This document shows, piece after piece, positions 22,094-32,833 of a stretch of DNA of 64,000 nucleotides (position 1 is its first letter; every line of letters begins with the position of its first letter). Made by a program: the position numbers and the translations under genes. Origin of the DNA: Moniliophthora roreri (taxonomy: Eukaryota > Basidiomycota > Agaricomycetes > Agaricales > Marasmiaceae); NCBI GenBank assembly GCA_001466705.2, contig LATX02000154.1, positions 682,001-746,000 of the forward strand, given 5' to 3'. Under the pieces are notes generated by a model. The model had not been told where the DNA came from and did not search any database. It worked only from the letters and a program-made list of their open reading frames with translations.

Positions 22094-23561
22094 CTATTAC
22101 TTCAAAGTTCAGTTACTGATCTTATGGAGGGGGGGTTGGGTGGGTAGAAACACGAGAAAGGACTGGAAGAGGGATACAGGCTGTGAATGGACTGTCAGCG
22201 ACACTGTACATGGCAGCGAAGGAGAAGAAACTGTCTGGCTTAGTCATCACACTAGCTGCTCAGTTGGAACACTGATGCTGACACCTGCTAGCTTCGCTTC
22301 AGTAGTGTCAGCATCTATACTTCAGGTATGTCCTGATCTCATACTGTGTACTGCAGAATGTGCAGGAGGCATTGGAGATCATGAAGATCTCACAGCATCT
22401 ACAAGACGCTGGGGAGAGCTTCCGGGTTATCATGCCATATGATGGACAGAGAAACTACATTGAACACCTGATGAAGCAAAATGAATTACAGTGGAAGAAT
22501 AAATGCTTCAACATTGATTCATTCCAAGGTGCATATTTCCCTCCATGGACTTGATGTGTTCACTATGTACGAGGTGTTCTTTTAACATGGTATTCTGATT
22601 GAGAAAACACTTAACCTTCTTGCAAAGAGAATTTTTATAAAACTATATATAAATTCTAAATTTCAATTGTGTTCTCTCAACAAGAATATGCCTGGAGAAT
22701 ACTAAATTTTCAGCAGCAAAAGATATGGAATTTTCAAATTCTGAGAATTAATAGATAATACAATATATTAGAATAATTTCTACACTGAGAAAACACTAGG
22801 CACTATGTACGAGGTGTTCTTTTCATGCTATTACTTCAAAGTTCAGTTACTGATCTTATGGAGGGGGGGTTGGGTGGGTAGAAACACGAGAAAGGACTGG
22901 AAGAGGGATACAGGCTGTGAATGGACTGTCAGCGACACTGTACATGGCAGCGAAGGAGAAGAAACTGTCTGGCTTAGTCATCACACTAGCTGCTCAGTTG
23001 GAACACTGATGCTGACACCTGCTAGCTTCGCTTCAGTAGTGTCAGCATCTATACTTCAGGTATGTCCTGATCTCATACTGTGTACTGCAGAATGTGCAGG
23101 AGGCATTGGAGATCATGAAGATCTCACAGCATCTACAAGACGCTGGGGAGAGCTTCCGGGTTATCATGCCATATGATGGACAGAGAAACTACATTGAACA
23201 CCTGATGAAGCAAAATGAATTACAGTGGAAGAATAAATGCTTCAACATTGATTCATTCCAAGGTGCATATTTCCCTCCATGGACTTGATGTGTTCACTAT
23301 GTACGAGGTGTTCTTTTAACATGGTATTCTGATTGAGAAAACACTTAACCTTCTTGCAAAGAGAATTTTTATAAAACTATATATAAATTCTAAATTTCAA
23401 TTGTGTTCTCTCAACAAGAATATGCCTGGAGAATACTAAATTTTCAGCAGCAAAAGATATGGAATTTTCAAATTCTGAGAATTAATAGATAATACAATAT
23501 ATTAGAATAATTTCTACACTGAGAAAACACTAGGCACTATGTACGAGGTGTTCTTTTCATG
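22094..23561 (+). repeat. Perfect 734-bp tandem duplication
   Basis: Bases 22094-22827 and 22828-23561 are identical as far as I can see. The unit covers the helicase exon at 22360-22528, its 5' splice site, the 240-bp CACTA-like segment and the start of the next CACTA-like end. The junctions share CTATTA. There is no N between the copies, so this is either a very recent duplication or another assembly product in a repeat-rich spot. The two other perfect repeats nearby favour the assembly explanation. Confidence 0.7.
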
Positions 23562-24111
23562 CTATTAATACAAAGGAAATACACTCAGAATACTGCTATA
23601 TATTTGCTTGAAATTATAAAATTATTCTTTAATTTTCTAAAAACATTCAGAAAATAAATATAAGATTTTGAATTTTATATCAAAGAAAACATGTTAAATA
23701 CAAAAGGAAAACTATATGAAAACTATCTAAGAATTGCTTTAAAATATAGTGTTTCCACATGATTTTTCTACCATTTTCCTAGTGTTTTCCTACTGTTTTC
23801 TCTGACTTTCCCATAATAGAAAATGTGGAATTTTTATCTTATCTTATCAGCATTTTCTGAGCATTTTCAACCAGAGAAAATTTAATGTTTTCTCAGCATG
23901 GAAATAATTCTAATATATTGTATTATCTATTAATTCTCNCACAGACTCTTCTGGAAATTAAAATCCAGAGTATGCTTGCTGTTTTCAATATGTGATGATA
24001 ACTTGAAACTAATAGAATTTTCTGAGTGTTGTCTGAAAGCAAATATATAGCAGTATTCTGAGTGTATTTCCTTTGTATTAATAGCATAAAAAGAACACCT
24101 TGTACATAGTG
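22561..24111. mobile_element. CACTA-like terminal-inverted-repeat element(s) in a helicase intron
   Basis: The left end CACTATGTACGAGGTGTTCT at 22561 and its near-perfect inverted copy ending at 24111 are flanked by GTT on both sides (22558-22560 and 24112-24114). Ends beginning CACTA with a 3-bp target duplication are the hallmark of the CACTA/EnSpm group. The same left end recurs at 22801, 23295 and 23535. That suggests two nested or adjacent elements (about 240 and 577 bp), plus a duplicated copy. From 23535 the inner element has arms of at least 70 bases paired with 24040-24111. There is no transposase, so it is non-autonomous. An N at 23939 sits at the tip of another inverted repeat (23899-23938 against 22741-22779), so the order inside is unsafe. 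Confidence 0.65.
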
Positions 24112-24445
24112 GTTCTTACCTTTGCCTGTCTGTAGGAAATGAAGAGAACATAATCATCATATCATTGGTCCAGTCTAGAGCAATAGGGTTTCTCAACAAC
24201 CTTAGGCGAACTAATGTTATGCTCACTCATTGTAAGCACGGTATGATAATTGTTACCAGCCGTGCTTTTTTGGAGGGTGCTGGCGCTGTTTCACTTGTCG
24301 GGGACTTCAAGAGGCACTTAGAGGATAACCTAAAGGAGAGGGCATGGTTAAGTGAAGATGAATTGCGAGATGGAAGATTCTGGGGACGTTGAGCTCTAGT
24401 TGCATTATTTTTGTAATGTAAATGTGACGGCATTAGGCCCATGGC

Positions 24446-26911
24446 TCATAATCTACTAGGAAGGGGAGTACGTGTAGCTTCTAGCTGTATACAAATAGAT
24501 CTCATATCACTCATGGCCTTTGCGACTGCCTTCTTAAATTCCTCCGTTGATGTTGATGAATTTGAATGCTTGCACTCGATACCAAACTTGACAACATTGG
24601 GTGCGGCCAAATCTGAAGACAGTGAAAAACAGCAAAAATCGGGGTCGAGATGCAAACCTACAGTTGATACCGTAGCCATCGGGATATACTGCACCAAAAC
24701 TACATTCATGTCAGCAAGCAGAACACCAAAATTGCATGGAATGCTTACCCAGTTCCTCGGAACCAATGTCCAGCGCTCAATCCACTCGTACTTAGGCACC
24801 ATTGCTGACTCCGGGAGAATAGGGGATCGTTCAGGATCTCTGCGCTCTCCTGATCTCGCAGCATACACCGCAATCCAAGTAGATGTCGGTCTATACCACG
24901 ACCAGTCATAGCTTCTCGTGTCAAAGATGTGTGCGTTCGGATTGTGCGTTGCAGAAGTGATGCTTTGTTCTCAATCTAGGGAGTATTCGTCAGCCTTGAA
25001 TACGAGGAAAGTGGTACATACAAACAGATTGGGCAGGGTCATCCATTGACAACACAAATGCTCTACTGTCCGTTGAAAGCGTTCTGATGGTCTCAGTACG
25101 ACCCTTGTTGAACATCCGGGTCAAGGCTGTTTCGTATGTCGCCGTAAAATAGCCCTGTGTTCTGTACCACGCGAGCTGAAGTGCCGTTTGGATGAATGCA
25201 TCGGGGCTCAGTCTTACTGAGCGCCCAATATATTAGAGATAGGTATGATGGGTGGTTGTCGTTACACTCACCGTCTCGCATCCAATCAGTTCCAAATTCT
25301 TCAAACCAAAACACACTATCGTCCGAGTCTTCAATGATCCGTTCTGCATTCTTCCGAGCTTCGACACATGCGGATAGCATAGCCTCGTCAGTGTCCCAGT
25401 CCAAACGCGACCATCCCTGATCTGAGTCTGCAAAGGCATGGTGAGGATAGACCGCAAGACTACGATCTACGCCTTGTACAATAGCATACTCGGCTACTAT
25501 ACTAGGTACCAGGGCATCACAAGGTGAATGCTCACCCATGGCACCAGCTCTGCCAGATGGGTCAACAATGAGAGTGAAAGGCTTGTCGAACCAGCGATTC
25601 GACACGTTGGAAGAGACACCACGGATAGAGTGAAGATGGCTATCCAGATTTTCCTGAGTTGTCCCTGTCGGCGGAGGAAGAGAGCTTGACCGCGAAGGAA
25701 TAATATGGGTTTCAGAGTCAAGGGAAAGACACATGAGAGAGTTGACTATAGCCTGGTGCGTGACACGGTTACGCTCAGAGATGGAAAGAAGGTGTCGCAG
25801 ATTCTGAGGAGACAAATGAGATCGTGGACGTTTGGAATACGAAAAGACACACCGTGGCCCAACGATCTCGTTCATCAGCACTAAGGACACCTATTTCGAG
25901 GGCATATCCAGCCCTATTACGTGCATCTTGCACTATAGCATGCAACCTAGAGAGGATGACTTCCGGATTTGACAAGATCGGAGTTTCAGAATCGCTGGAT
26001 TGTGGCTCGTATGTGCGAAGAGAGTAGAACCAGTTATTGACAACGACCACAATACACTGAGCGGAAGGTTCCGTGGGAGATGGAGGCATTGAGAGAACAT
26101 CACATTCCGTTTTAGGTATGCGACAGACATTAAACATCTTGGATACATTTTCACGGAACCAGACGCCTAGAGTCGCCGAGTCAGCCGTGATGCTGCAAAA
26201 AGTGAACGCGAATCTTTACCGGTCCGTGTCGTGTCAGGATGGACTTCTTGACTTTGAAGAATTCACGTTAGTTGTGGACGGCATAGAATTTCAAGGTGAG
26301 AACACATACGCATCCACTTTATTTTTGAACTCCAAAGTTCGATGGACCAACCACGCCGCACGTTTCATTTGCCAGTTGGTATGACCTGCCACTGGAACGG
26401 GCGTTATGGGATGCAAATCGTCGTCATAAAACGCGAGCCACCAATTGGAGTTGACTAACAGCGGTGCTCTCCATTCCAAGTACGTTTTCAACCAAAAATT
26501 ATCGTTCAACCAGTTATTGGGCGACTCTCTGTCCAACGCTGGAGCGAGTAAGTCACAGAAATCAACACGGGGAAGCCATTACTGACCTTGGAGTCTCTCC
26601 TGGCAAGTCTTCCCAATCCCCGAACAAAAATCATCCGCCCATTCCTTTCGGAGTGCGTAGGCGTCTTCGTATGGTGCACCACCACGAACAGCATCTTCCA
26701 TTAAGAAAGGCTCTAATGATTTCAGGTACTTTTCCATGGTACTCCGTAGATCTGGAATAGGAAGACGAGGCAAAACGACCGGTTTCGGGGCCTGTTCATT
26801 GGCGTTGGGCTGGGCGAAGCCAAAGCCGATGTTGAGTGATCTGGCAGCCGGGGTATTCGAGTACATCGTCTGGTATAGCCTAGAAGACTTGCGATATACT
26901 GTCCTGTACAT
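24446..26911 (-). CDS. CAT2: Carnitine O-acetyltransferase, probable dual mitochondrial/peroxisomal
   Basis: The enzyme moves acetyl groups between CoA and carnitine so that acetyl units can leave peroxisomes and enter mitochondria. From the ATG at 26911 the protein opens with a basic, Ser/Tyr-rich stretch like a mitochondrial presequence. Then come the family signature LPRLPIPDLRSTMEKYL and SPNNWLNDNFWLKTYLEWRAP, the PVAGHTNWQMKRAAWLVHRTL region, and the catalytic histidine in AGAMGEHSPCD. ALQLAWYRTQGYFTATYET and RMFNKGRTETIRTLS follow (frame changed by an intron near 25190), and FGIECKHSNSSTSTEEFKKA lies near the end. The last three residues are SRL, an accepted type-1 peroxisomal signal. 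A second Met at residue 16 could give a form without the presequence, as in yeast Cat2. About eight short introns. It converges on the helicase relic, 54 bp away. Confidence 0.9.
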
Positions 26912-27040
26912 CCCTACAGCATTTCGTTGAGAGGTATGTATGAAATGCGAGGTTAACCGTAGCGAGAGAAATTCCGTTGGGGCCGCGGAAGCGGAGGGCC
27001 GGGACTTTCCGTCTCCGATTCATTCTTTTCTTCTGTCATC
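26912..27040. promoter_or_regulatory. Shared divergent promoter, CAT2 / J-domain gene
   Basis: Only 129 bases separate the start codons of two divergently read genes, so both promoters must lie in or overlap this interval. It is GC-rich around 26975-27005 and shows no clear TATA box. Confidence 0.5.
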
Positions 27041-27982
27041 ATGTCGTCCTCGTCACGACCATCCACGTCTAATGCCGGGATCCCTTCAGCTACGAAAGAC
27101 GAGGACATCGAGAAACTTCTCTCTAGAGAAGCTTCGGCACTCCAGAGAGAAATAGAGGTCGAACGGATTCTAAAGGCTTTTAAACTAAAGTGGGGTGATT
27201 CACTCATAGATACTCCATCCACTCATAGCTTTCAGCCCGTATGATATCCTAGATTTAGATGAATCCTGTACTCAAGATGATGTGAAACGGAAATACCGAC
27301 AGCTATCGTTATGTGCGTCAACTCAGTATCATCAACCTCATCCTGTCCTGACGTGTACTCGATATAGTCATTCATCCCGATAAGACGCCCCATGAGCGTG
27401 CGCCAGAAGCATTTGACATTCTCAAGAAGGTCCGTGACCATTGCCGCAAGACAGACGCATGCATTAACACTTGTTCAGGCGGAATCTGAACTCTCCGACA
27501 AGGCGAAACGAGAAGAGCTCGACGCAACAATAAACCAAGCACGGATCATGGTTCTCAAGGCTCTTTCCCTTCCGACGAGTACAGCTCCGGACGATCCACA
27601 ACTCAAGAACCTTACGCCATCGTTCAAGGTCCGCTTACGGGCTCAAAGCAAGGAACTTTTGATTGATGAGGAATTGCGGAGACGAAAGTCAGTTATCCAT
27701 TCATTTTCATGGTGGCTCATCTTGACTCATGATTTTTAGAGCGATTAAAATGAATCTTGCTAACGAGGGCCTTGAGGCACGTAAGAAGGATGACGAAGTG
27801 GCTTCTAAGAAGAGGAAAGCAGAGGAAGACAAGCAATGGGAAGGTGCGAGATCAAATCAAGGCTCTTGAACTCTTTCTTATATGTTCATGCAGAGGGACG
27901 CGAACAGCGTGTCGACAGCTGGCGATCATTTGCAAATAACTCAAAGAAGAAAAAGAAAGCCAAAACCGCTGTCCTTGGATAA
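27041..27982 (+). CDS. J-domain protein, DNAJC8/Spf31-like
   Basis: J-proteins stimulate Hsp70. DNAJC8 and fission-yeast Spf31 are associated with the spliceosome. Six exons (27041-27189, 27236-27312, 27368-27429, 27479-27687, 27740-27843, 27894-27982) join in frame to 229 codons, close to the family's 210-250. The J domain (residues about 50-105) has NPYDILDLD, a KRKYRQLS helix and the essential HPD in FIHPDKTPHE, followed by AFDILKKA. The C-terminal half is basic and coiled-coil-like (RRRKAIKMN...EARKKDDEVASKKRK) and ends in a lysine run, as in DNAJC8. I chose the first exon because its Ser-rich start and IEKLLSREA helix match the family's N-terminus. A relic of this gene lies at 30755. Confidence 0.88.
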
Positions 27983-28428
27983 CTTACCACCATGAATGTT
28001 GCAACCTTCTCCATGTATTTTGCATGACAACATGAATGTATTATCGTTTTAGGAGGACCGGGTGGGCTTTTGTTATTCTGAAGCACGAACTAATCATAAT
28101 CTATATCAGGTGCAACAAGCGAGTTGATTGCAAGTCTGAGCCGGTACCGCATCTTTCGTGGAGTCTAGGGAACGAACCCCAGGTCTGCAAAAGGTTCTAC
28201 CTTCACCCCATTTAGAACTCAAAAACATATTTCCACCTGAGCGAAATCCCTTAATTCATCATGACACCTTGAACTCACGGATCTCTTGGTTTTGGCGCTG
28301 TGATCAAACTGTGAAATGGTCTATGGGATAATTATATGGATGCAGGACTTGACCGTTGGCCAAAGAATCATCCCTGCGAAACGGCATTTATTCACCAGTC
28401 ATCCTTGACAATTCACGGACTGTTCGAT

Positions 28429-29273
28429 ATGAACTTTGGTTCTCCGATAATAATCGACGACCGGGATCCAAGCATTGAGTACTATCCCCCTTGGCGATGG
28501 TGGACCAGTGGTTTCGTCCACGGTACGGTAACTGCAAACGCCTCTTTGAACCTGACATTTCATGGTGAGTGCACCGTATCACCAGCGTGACGTTCCGAGA
28601 AGTTCAAGTTTGTGCTGTCTTTATAGGTATCACGATAGGTGTCTATGGCACGATCGTCCAGGCCCCGACTGAACGTGACAAGGTTCCCACCTCACGCTAT
28701 TCGATCGACGGTGAACCTGCTACAGTTTTCACAGCACCGCGGCTTCAGGCAAAGGCTCACCAGCAGCTATTCTACCAATCACCAGTTCTGGAAGACCGTA
28801 AGCATACGCTTATGATATCCATGGACACCCAAGGACCAACCTACTACTTGGATTACTTCAACGTCACGCCAGGTATCCAAGCCACGTCCAGCTTGAGCTC
28901 TTCTTTATCGACCATTTCAGTGCTTCCATCCACTTCAACCTCCACCTCTCTACAAGATGCTTCGGGCACGACAACCCCTAGCAGTGTGTCGACTTCTATT
29001 GATGCGAAGTTGACCAAAACACACCTCATAGGCGGCGTCGTTGGGGGCGTGACGGGAGCGCTCTTACTTTTAGCACTTATCAGTATTGTCCTCGTACGCA
29101 GGAGGAAGCAGAAGGGATATCCACTTGTCGTACCGTTTTATTCCCAGCCAGAAGTGTTCCAGAGCGCAGCACGAGGACGGCGTGTGCACACCAAGACCCA
29201 AGGTGGCTCTCTTGGAACTACTTCAAGGGAAGGCCGGGAAATTGCGATGGGTCCCCCCTCATATCATTCATAA
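28429..29273 (+). CDS. Single-pass membrane protein of a tandem family, copy 1
   Basis: Two exons (28429-28564, 28627-29273) give 260 codons. The outer part starts MNFGSPIIIDDRDPSIEYYP and continues with NLTFHGITIGVYGTI, SRYSIDGEPATVF, FYQSPVLEDRKHTL and YYLDYFNVTPG. This order (DDxDPSIxY, FHGxxIxVYGTI, SPxLExxxHTL, LDY) is typical of a large Agaricomycete family of putative extracellular beta-sandwich proteins. Asn-X-Ser/Thr sites occur. A Ser/Thr-rich stalk leads to one membrane helix (GGVVGGVTGALLLLALISIV) and a basic RRRK stop-transfer, with a short tail. There is no classical signal peptide, and an upstream ATG at 28336 adds no hydrophobic segment. Ligand and role are unknown. A surface sensor or adhesion role is only a guess. 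Confidence 0.8.
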
Positions 29274-29897
29274 GTACATAATTCATGTATGTCAATGCTG
29301 GCCTATACAATCCGCTGATTCGCACTCCCCTTCTATCATCATGTCTTTTCCAACTATCAACCTCATCCAACTACTCGAATGATGACGGCATTGGAAATCA
29401 TTTCTTAGCAAGGCGTTGAAATAGGCACTCAAGAAGCGATAAGTAGCGCCTCAATTCTTATCTATTGCCAAATCATTATTGTCGTCAATCTTCAGATAAT
29501 TTAGTCGGGTTGATGTGGAATGGAGGTCCTGATAGCTGTTGTTATGCTATGATGCGCGTCAACGTCACTATCTTGCCTGACACCATACATATGAACGCGT
29601 TCCAGAGGCACTCGACATTCCCAAGAGAATTCGTGGCTGTCCTTCCTTCCAACTGCTTGGGAATTGGAAAGTGAAACTTAGGTTTGCAAACGGGACCATT
29701 CCTACAGGCCCACAGCTTACTGCCATCTGAATCGAATCATACCGTTCATCATATCACCGTCAAACTCGCGGACAGCACTCATGGTTCTGGGTCTGATTGA
29801 ATCGTGAAACTATCCCGTGGGAGGATTATACGAACATAGGTACTCGTCCGTTGTCCATTCTTTGTTAATCCCCCAAACGAGTTGCGTACTGATCAAT
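29274..29897. other. Intergenic, duplicated upstream flank
   Basis: I see no supported gene here. From about 29685 the sequence resembles the upstream flanks of copies 1 and 3 (near 28250-28350 and 31780-31900): an 'aactcacgga..g.tcttggttct' block followed by 'gaatcgtgaaact'. The promoter region was therefore duplicated together with the coding part. Confidence 0.5.
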
Positions 29898-30600
29898 ATG
29901 AGCTCAGGTCCATCCATCATCATGGACGGCCATGATTCAAGTATTCATTACTTTCCTGCCGGAAGATGGTGGCCCGATGGCTTATTAAATGAGTACAACC
30001 TTTCCCGCTCACAGTGCCAAAAAGTGCCTCTTTGAATCCCTCGTTCCATGGTGAGTCTACCGTAATCATCACTACTGAAACCCAGAAAGATCGAACTTGA
30101 GCTCGTGCTTCATAGGTACCGCAGCTGGCGTTTATGGCACAATCAAACGTGTTAATGAAAATAGCACCAAAATTCCTAGTTCCCGGTATTCAGTCGGCGG
30201 TAGACCTACTACATTACTCACCCCGTCGCGGCTCAATAAAACAGCCTACCTTCAGCCATTTCATCAGTCACCCATTCTAGAGGACCGCGAACGTACACTT
30301 TTAATATCCCTGGACACTGAAGACGCGGATTATTACCTGGATTACTTCAATATCACGCCAGGTATCCAAGGCATGTTCCGTTTGCGTAACTGGATCATCA
30401 ACTTTCATAGGGCTCTCATCCGCTTCAGCCGCTACTTCCCTCCGAAGTGCTCCAAATCCAAGTATGACATCTTCTGATACTACTTTGACTTCTGCCGGTT
30501 TGAAGTCGACCAAAGCAGGTCTTATAGGCGGTGTCGTCGGTGGCGTGTTGGGAGTGCTTTTTTTGCTGTTGCGGTCCTCGTACGCAGGGGGAAGTAAATA
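29898..30600 (+). pseudogene. Membrane-protein family copy 2 (frameshifted)
   Basis: It starts MSSGPSIIMDGHDSSIHYFP, in line with copies 1 and 3, with the same intron after the FHG codon (acceptor near 30115). The second exon keeps GTAAGVYGTI, SRYSVGGRPTTLL, HQSPILEDRERTLLIS and YYLDYFNITPG. Exon 1 has a frameshift in the A-run at about 30021-30025, so the reading frame stops at 30033. A second frameshift in the T-run near 30560 breaks the membrane helix (GGVVGGVLGVLFLL, then out of frame). Two independent breaks make a pseudogene the best call, though base-call errors at the homopolymers would revive it. Confidence 0.75.
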
Positions 30601-30754
30601 GGATATCCGCTTGTTTTGCCCTTCAACTCCGAGCCCCAAGCCTTGCACAACGTTTCTCGAGAGCTACGTATTAAAGGAAAGATACGACAGTCCTATTACT
30701 TCTGCTTCCCGGGAAGGTTTTTATTCACTCTCCCCAAATTATTGCGCGACGAGC

Positions 30755-30815
30755 TTGTCTGATATTCTAGATACAATTCTTGTATTCAAAATGATGTGAA
30801 AGAATACTGGTAACT
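30755..30815 (+). pseudogene. Relic of the J-domain gene
   Basis: About 55 bases (GATATTCTAGATAC..., ...CAAAATGATGTGAAAGAATA) align with 27243-27295 of the J-protein gene, which encodes DILDLDESCTQDDVKRKY. There is one small deletion and the frame is lost. It lies between membrane-protein copies 2 and 3, where a full J-domain gene would stand if the duplication unit had been J-gene plus membrane-protein gene. Confidence 0.5.
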
Positions 30816-31954
30816 TTGACATTCATAGCGACGTGTTAACCGCGTGACCAATGCAGACTGCGTAAACGCCAGCTAATGTCCTCCCGTCCCAACTTTTGTC
30901 GACGTGTCGTTGCAAATGCCACTCTTCGGACTAAATCAAAGTCAATCGAAGACGAAGATATCGAAATCGAGATCAGAGAGTGCAGGAGTCATGAAACCAT
31001 TACACAAATGACCAGCAAGGTACATATTGGGTCAGAATGTTTAATGAGTACTCGACGAAACAACGAAAAGCTGGGGGATTGGACGCGAAACGAAAACATG
31101 AACAAATTGATGCCTTCAAGTTCTGTCATGTCGTCTCAGCGTTTGCATATGACTCATCTAGTCATCCTGACGAGTTCGCTCGATGACAGCTGGGTTGTGG
31201 TGAGCTCACTGGCTTTCAATGCAAGACCATACGCGTGCGCTAATCACCTGTTCAGAATTCGAACGACAATAGGGATATGTGGGACTACTAAGTGTCGTCG
31301 ACTTATGCCATCTATCAATGCTTCCAACCACTTCGGCATTTATCTCTCTCCAAAATGCTTCGAGCATGACGCCCCTCAGCGGTATGTCGATCTACAAAAG
31401 CGTGCGCCAAGACCCCAGGTAGCTAGATACATCAGGAAAACGTTCTCTCTGCCTAAAGAAGCTTCGCTCCAGTGATAGGTAGACTTGAAACAAAGTGAGG
31501 AGCATCTTAATTGATTTTCTATTGATACATTTGAGTGCTTTGACGTTCCAGATTCGAATGATGTAGTCAAATAAGACGTGGAATGGACATCCCGATAGGT
31601 CAACTCAATATCACAGCCGCTTTCACTTCGCCCGACTTCTACGGATGCTATACCACAGTCGTTCATCTGGGCAAGTAGGGGGCACACAGCTTCAAGCAAG
31701 ATCTTGATTATCCTTCAGCGCTTCGTTAATGTAGGAATTGACGAAAGGAGGACTGTTTCCACATCTCTATAGGTCTACAGGTTGCTTCCTTCCGAATCAA
31801 ATCATCATATCAATGTCAAGCTCACGGACAGGGCTCTTGGTTCTTTTCGGTCTGATCGAGCCGTGAAACTGGCCCACAGGAAGATTATATGAACACAAAA
31901 ACTTGGCTTTTGTCTGTTCTTCACCACCCCAAGCAAGTGCTGACCAATCTCAAC
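30816..31954. pseudogene. Membrane-protein family relic 4 and degenerate flank
   Basis: An open frame of 199 codons (30876-31475) has no recognisable domain. Part of this stretch (about 31300-31390: ATGCCATCTATC...CTCTCTCCAAAATGCTTCGAGCATGACGCCCCT, in pieces) aligns with the Ser/Thr stalk region of copy 1 at 28905-28985. From about 31760 the sequence matches the upstream flank of the other copies. I read it as a heavily decayed fourth copy plus the promoter region of copy 3. Confidence 0.45.
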
Positions 31955-32833
31955 ATGAGCCTAAGTCCTCCCATCATCATGGACGATCTGGATCCAAGTA
32001 TTCGCTACTTTCCTGAGCACCTATGGGATATCGAAGGTTCATCAAACGAGTTCAATTTCTCCACCCACTCTGCCTTTACTGCAAACGTTTCTTTAACCCT
32101 GACATTCCATGGTGAGTACGATGTACTATCACAGATTGTATCCCAAGACTCTTGTGTTCCTTTTGTCATAGGCATTGCGATTGGTGTTTATGGCACGATT
32201 GATCCGACCAGTCCTGGAAGCGTCCCAATCACCCGCTACTCAGTAGATGATGGTCCTGCTACAATATTTACACCGCCACGACTGGATGCACTTGCTTACC
32301 AGCAACCTTTTTACCAGTCACCCGTTCTGGAAGACCGAGAGCACACACTCAGGGTCTCCTTGGTCAGCCACGGTATACCTTTCTGGTTGGATTACTTTAA
32401 TATCACGCCAGGCATACTGGGTATGTCCATTTCGAGTTCTACATCATGAATCACTTTCTCAGGGTTTTCTTCCGCTCTAGCCTCTATTTCCCAGAGCACC
32501 CCAAGTATGACACTCCCCAGTACTACATCGACTCCCACCGAGGTAAAGTCGAACAAAACACGTTTTATAGGGGGTGTCGTCGGCGGTGTGCTGGGAGCGC
32601 TTTTGCTTCTAGCACTGACGGGTATCTTCATCGTACGCAGAAGGAAGCATGAGGAACATCCACTTGTTTTGCCATATCACTCCGAATCAAGGGAGTTGGA
32701 TAGTACTACTCAAGGGCGACGTATGTACAATAATAGAAAAACGTTGGGTGGTGGTTCTACCATTTCTACCACCTTTTCTACTTTAAGAGGAGATTGGGAA
32801 AGTGCAATTGATCCCCCTTCATATCGCCCATAG
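31955..32833 (+). CDS. Single-pass membrane protein of a tandem family, copy 3
   Basis: Three exons (31955-32111, 32172-32420, 32463-32833) join in frame to 258 codons. Start MSLSPPIIMDDLDPSIRYFP, then NVSLTLTFHG, IAIGVYGTIDP, TRYSVDDGPATIF, YQSPVLEDREHTLRVS and WLDYFNITPG. A Ser/Thr-rich stalk follows, then a membrane helix (GGVVGGVLGALLLLALTGIF) and RRRK. The intron in the stalk is absent or read through in copy 1. Layout, intron position and helix sequence are shared with copy 1, so this is a tandem paralogue. Function is unknown. An upstream ATG at 31889 is possible but lacks homology to the sister copies. Confidence 0.82.

Larger units (their letters stand above)
21413..24392 (+). pseudogene. 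UPF1/NAM7-like superfamily 1 helicase, C-terminal half only
   Basis: Helicase motifs can be followed through spliced pieces: motif II VVDEAC (21419-21440), FIGDNKQ plus LPPYGQD (motif III, about 21495-21595), then the DTQY..MLPQIG block, NVQEALEIMKIS, IMPYDGQRNYIEHLMK and FNIDSFQG (22360-22528). After a long intron comes NEENIIIISLVQSRAIGF...RRTNVMLTHCKHGM (24136-24390), ending at the TGA at 24390. Such helicases unwind nucleic acids and are greatly expanded in mushroom genomes. No Walker A or N-terminal part is seen upstream, where the hAT relic lies. One splice donor reads AT in place of GT (about 21513), and the conserved Arg after DTQY is Cys. I regard it as a truncated pseudogene. Confidence 0.75.

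Noticed and set aside
28128..28190. A tRNA gene, suggested by a GGGAACGAACCCC word
   Set aside because: No acceptor stem or D-arm could be paired around it. I found no convincing tRNA or rRNA gene anywhere in the window.
30876..31475. A 199-codon gene
   Set aside because: No domain and no homologous pattern beyond patches that match the stalk of the neighbouring membrane-protein family. It is better explained as decayed duplicate DNA.
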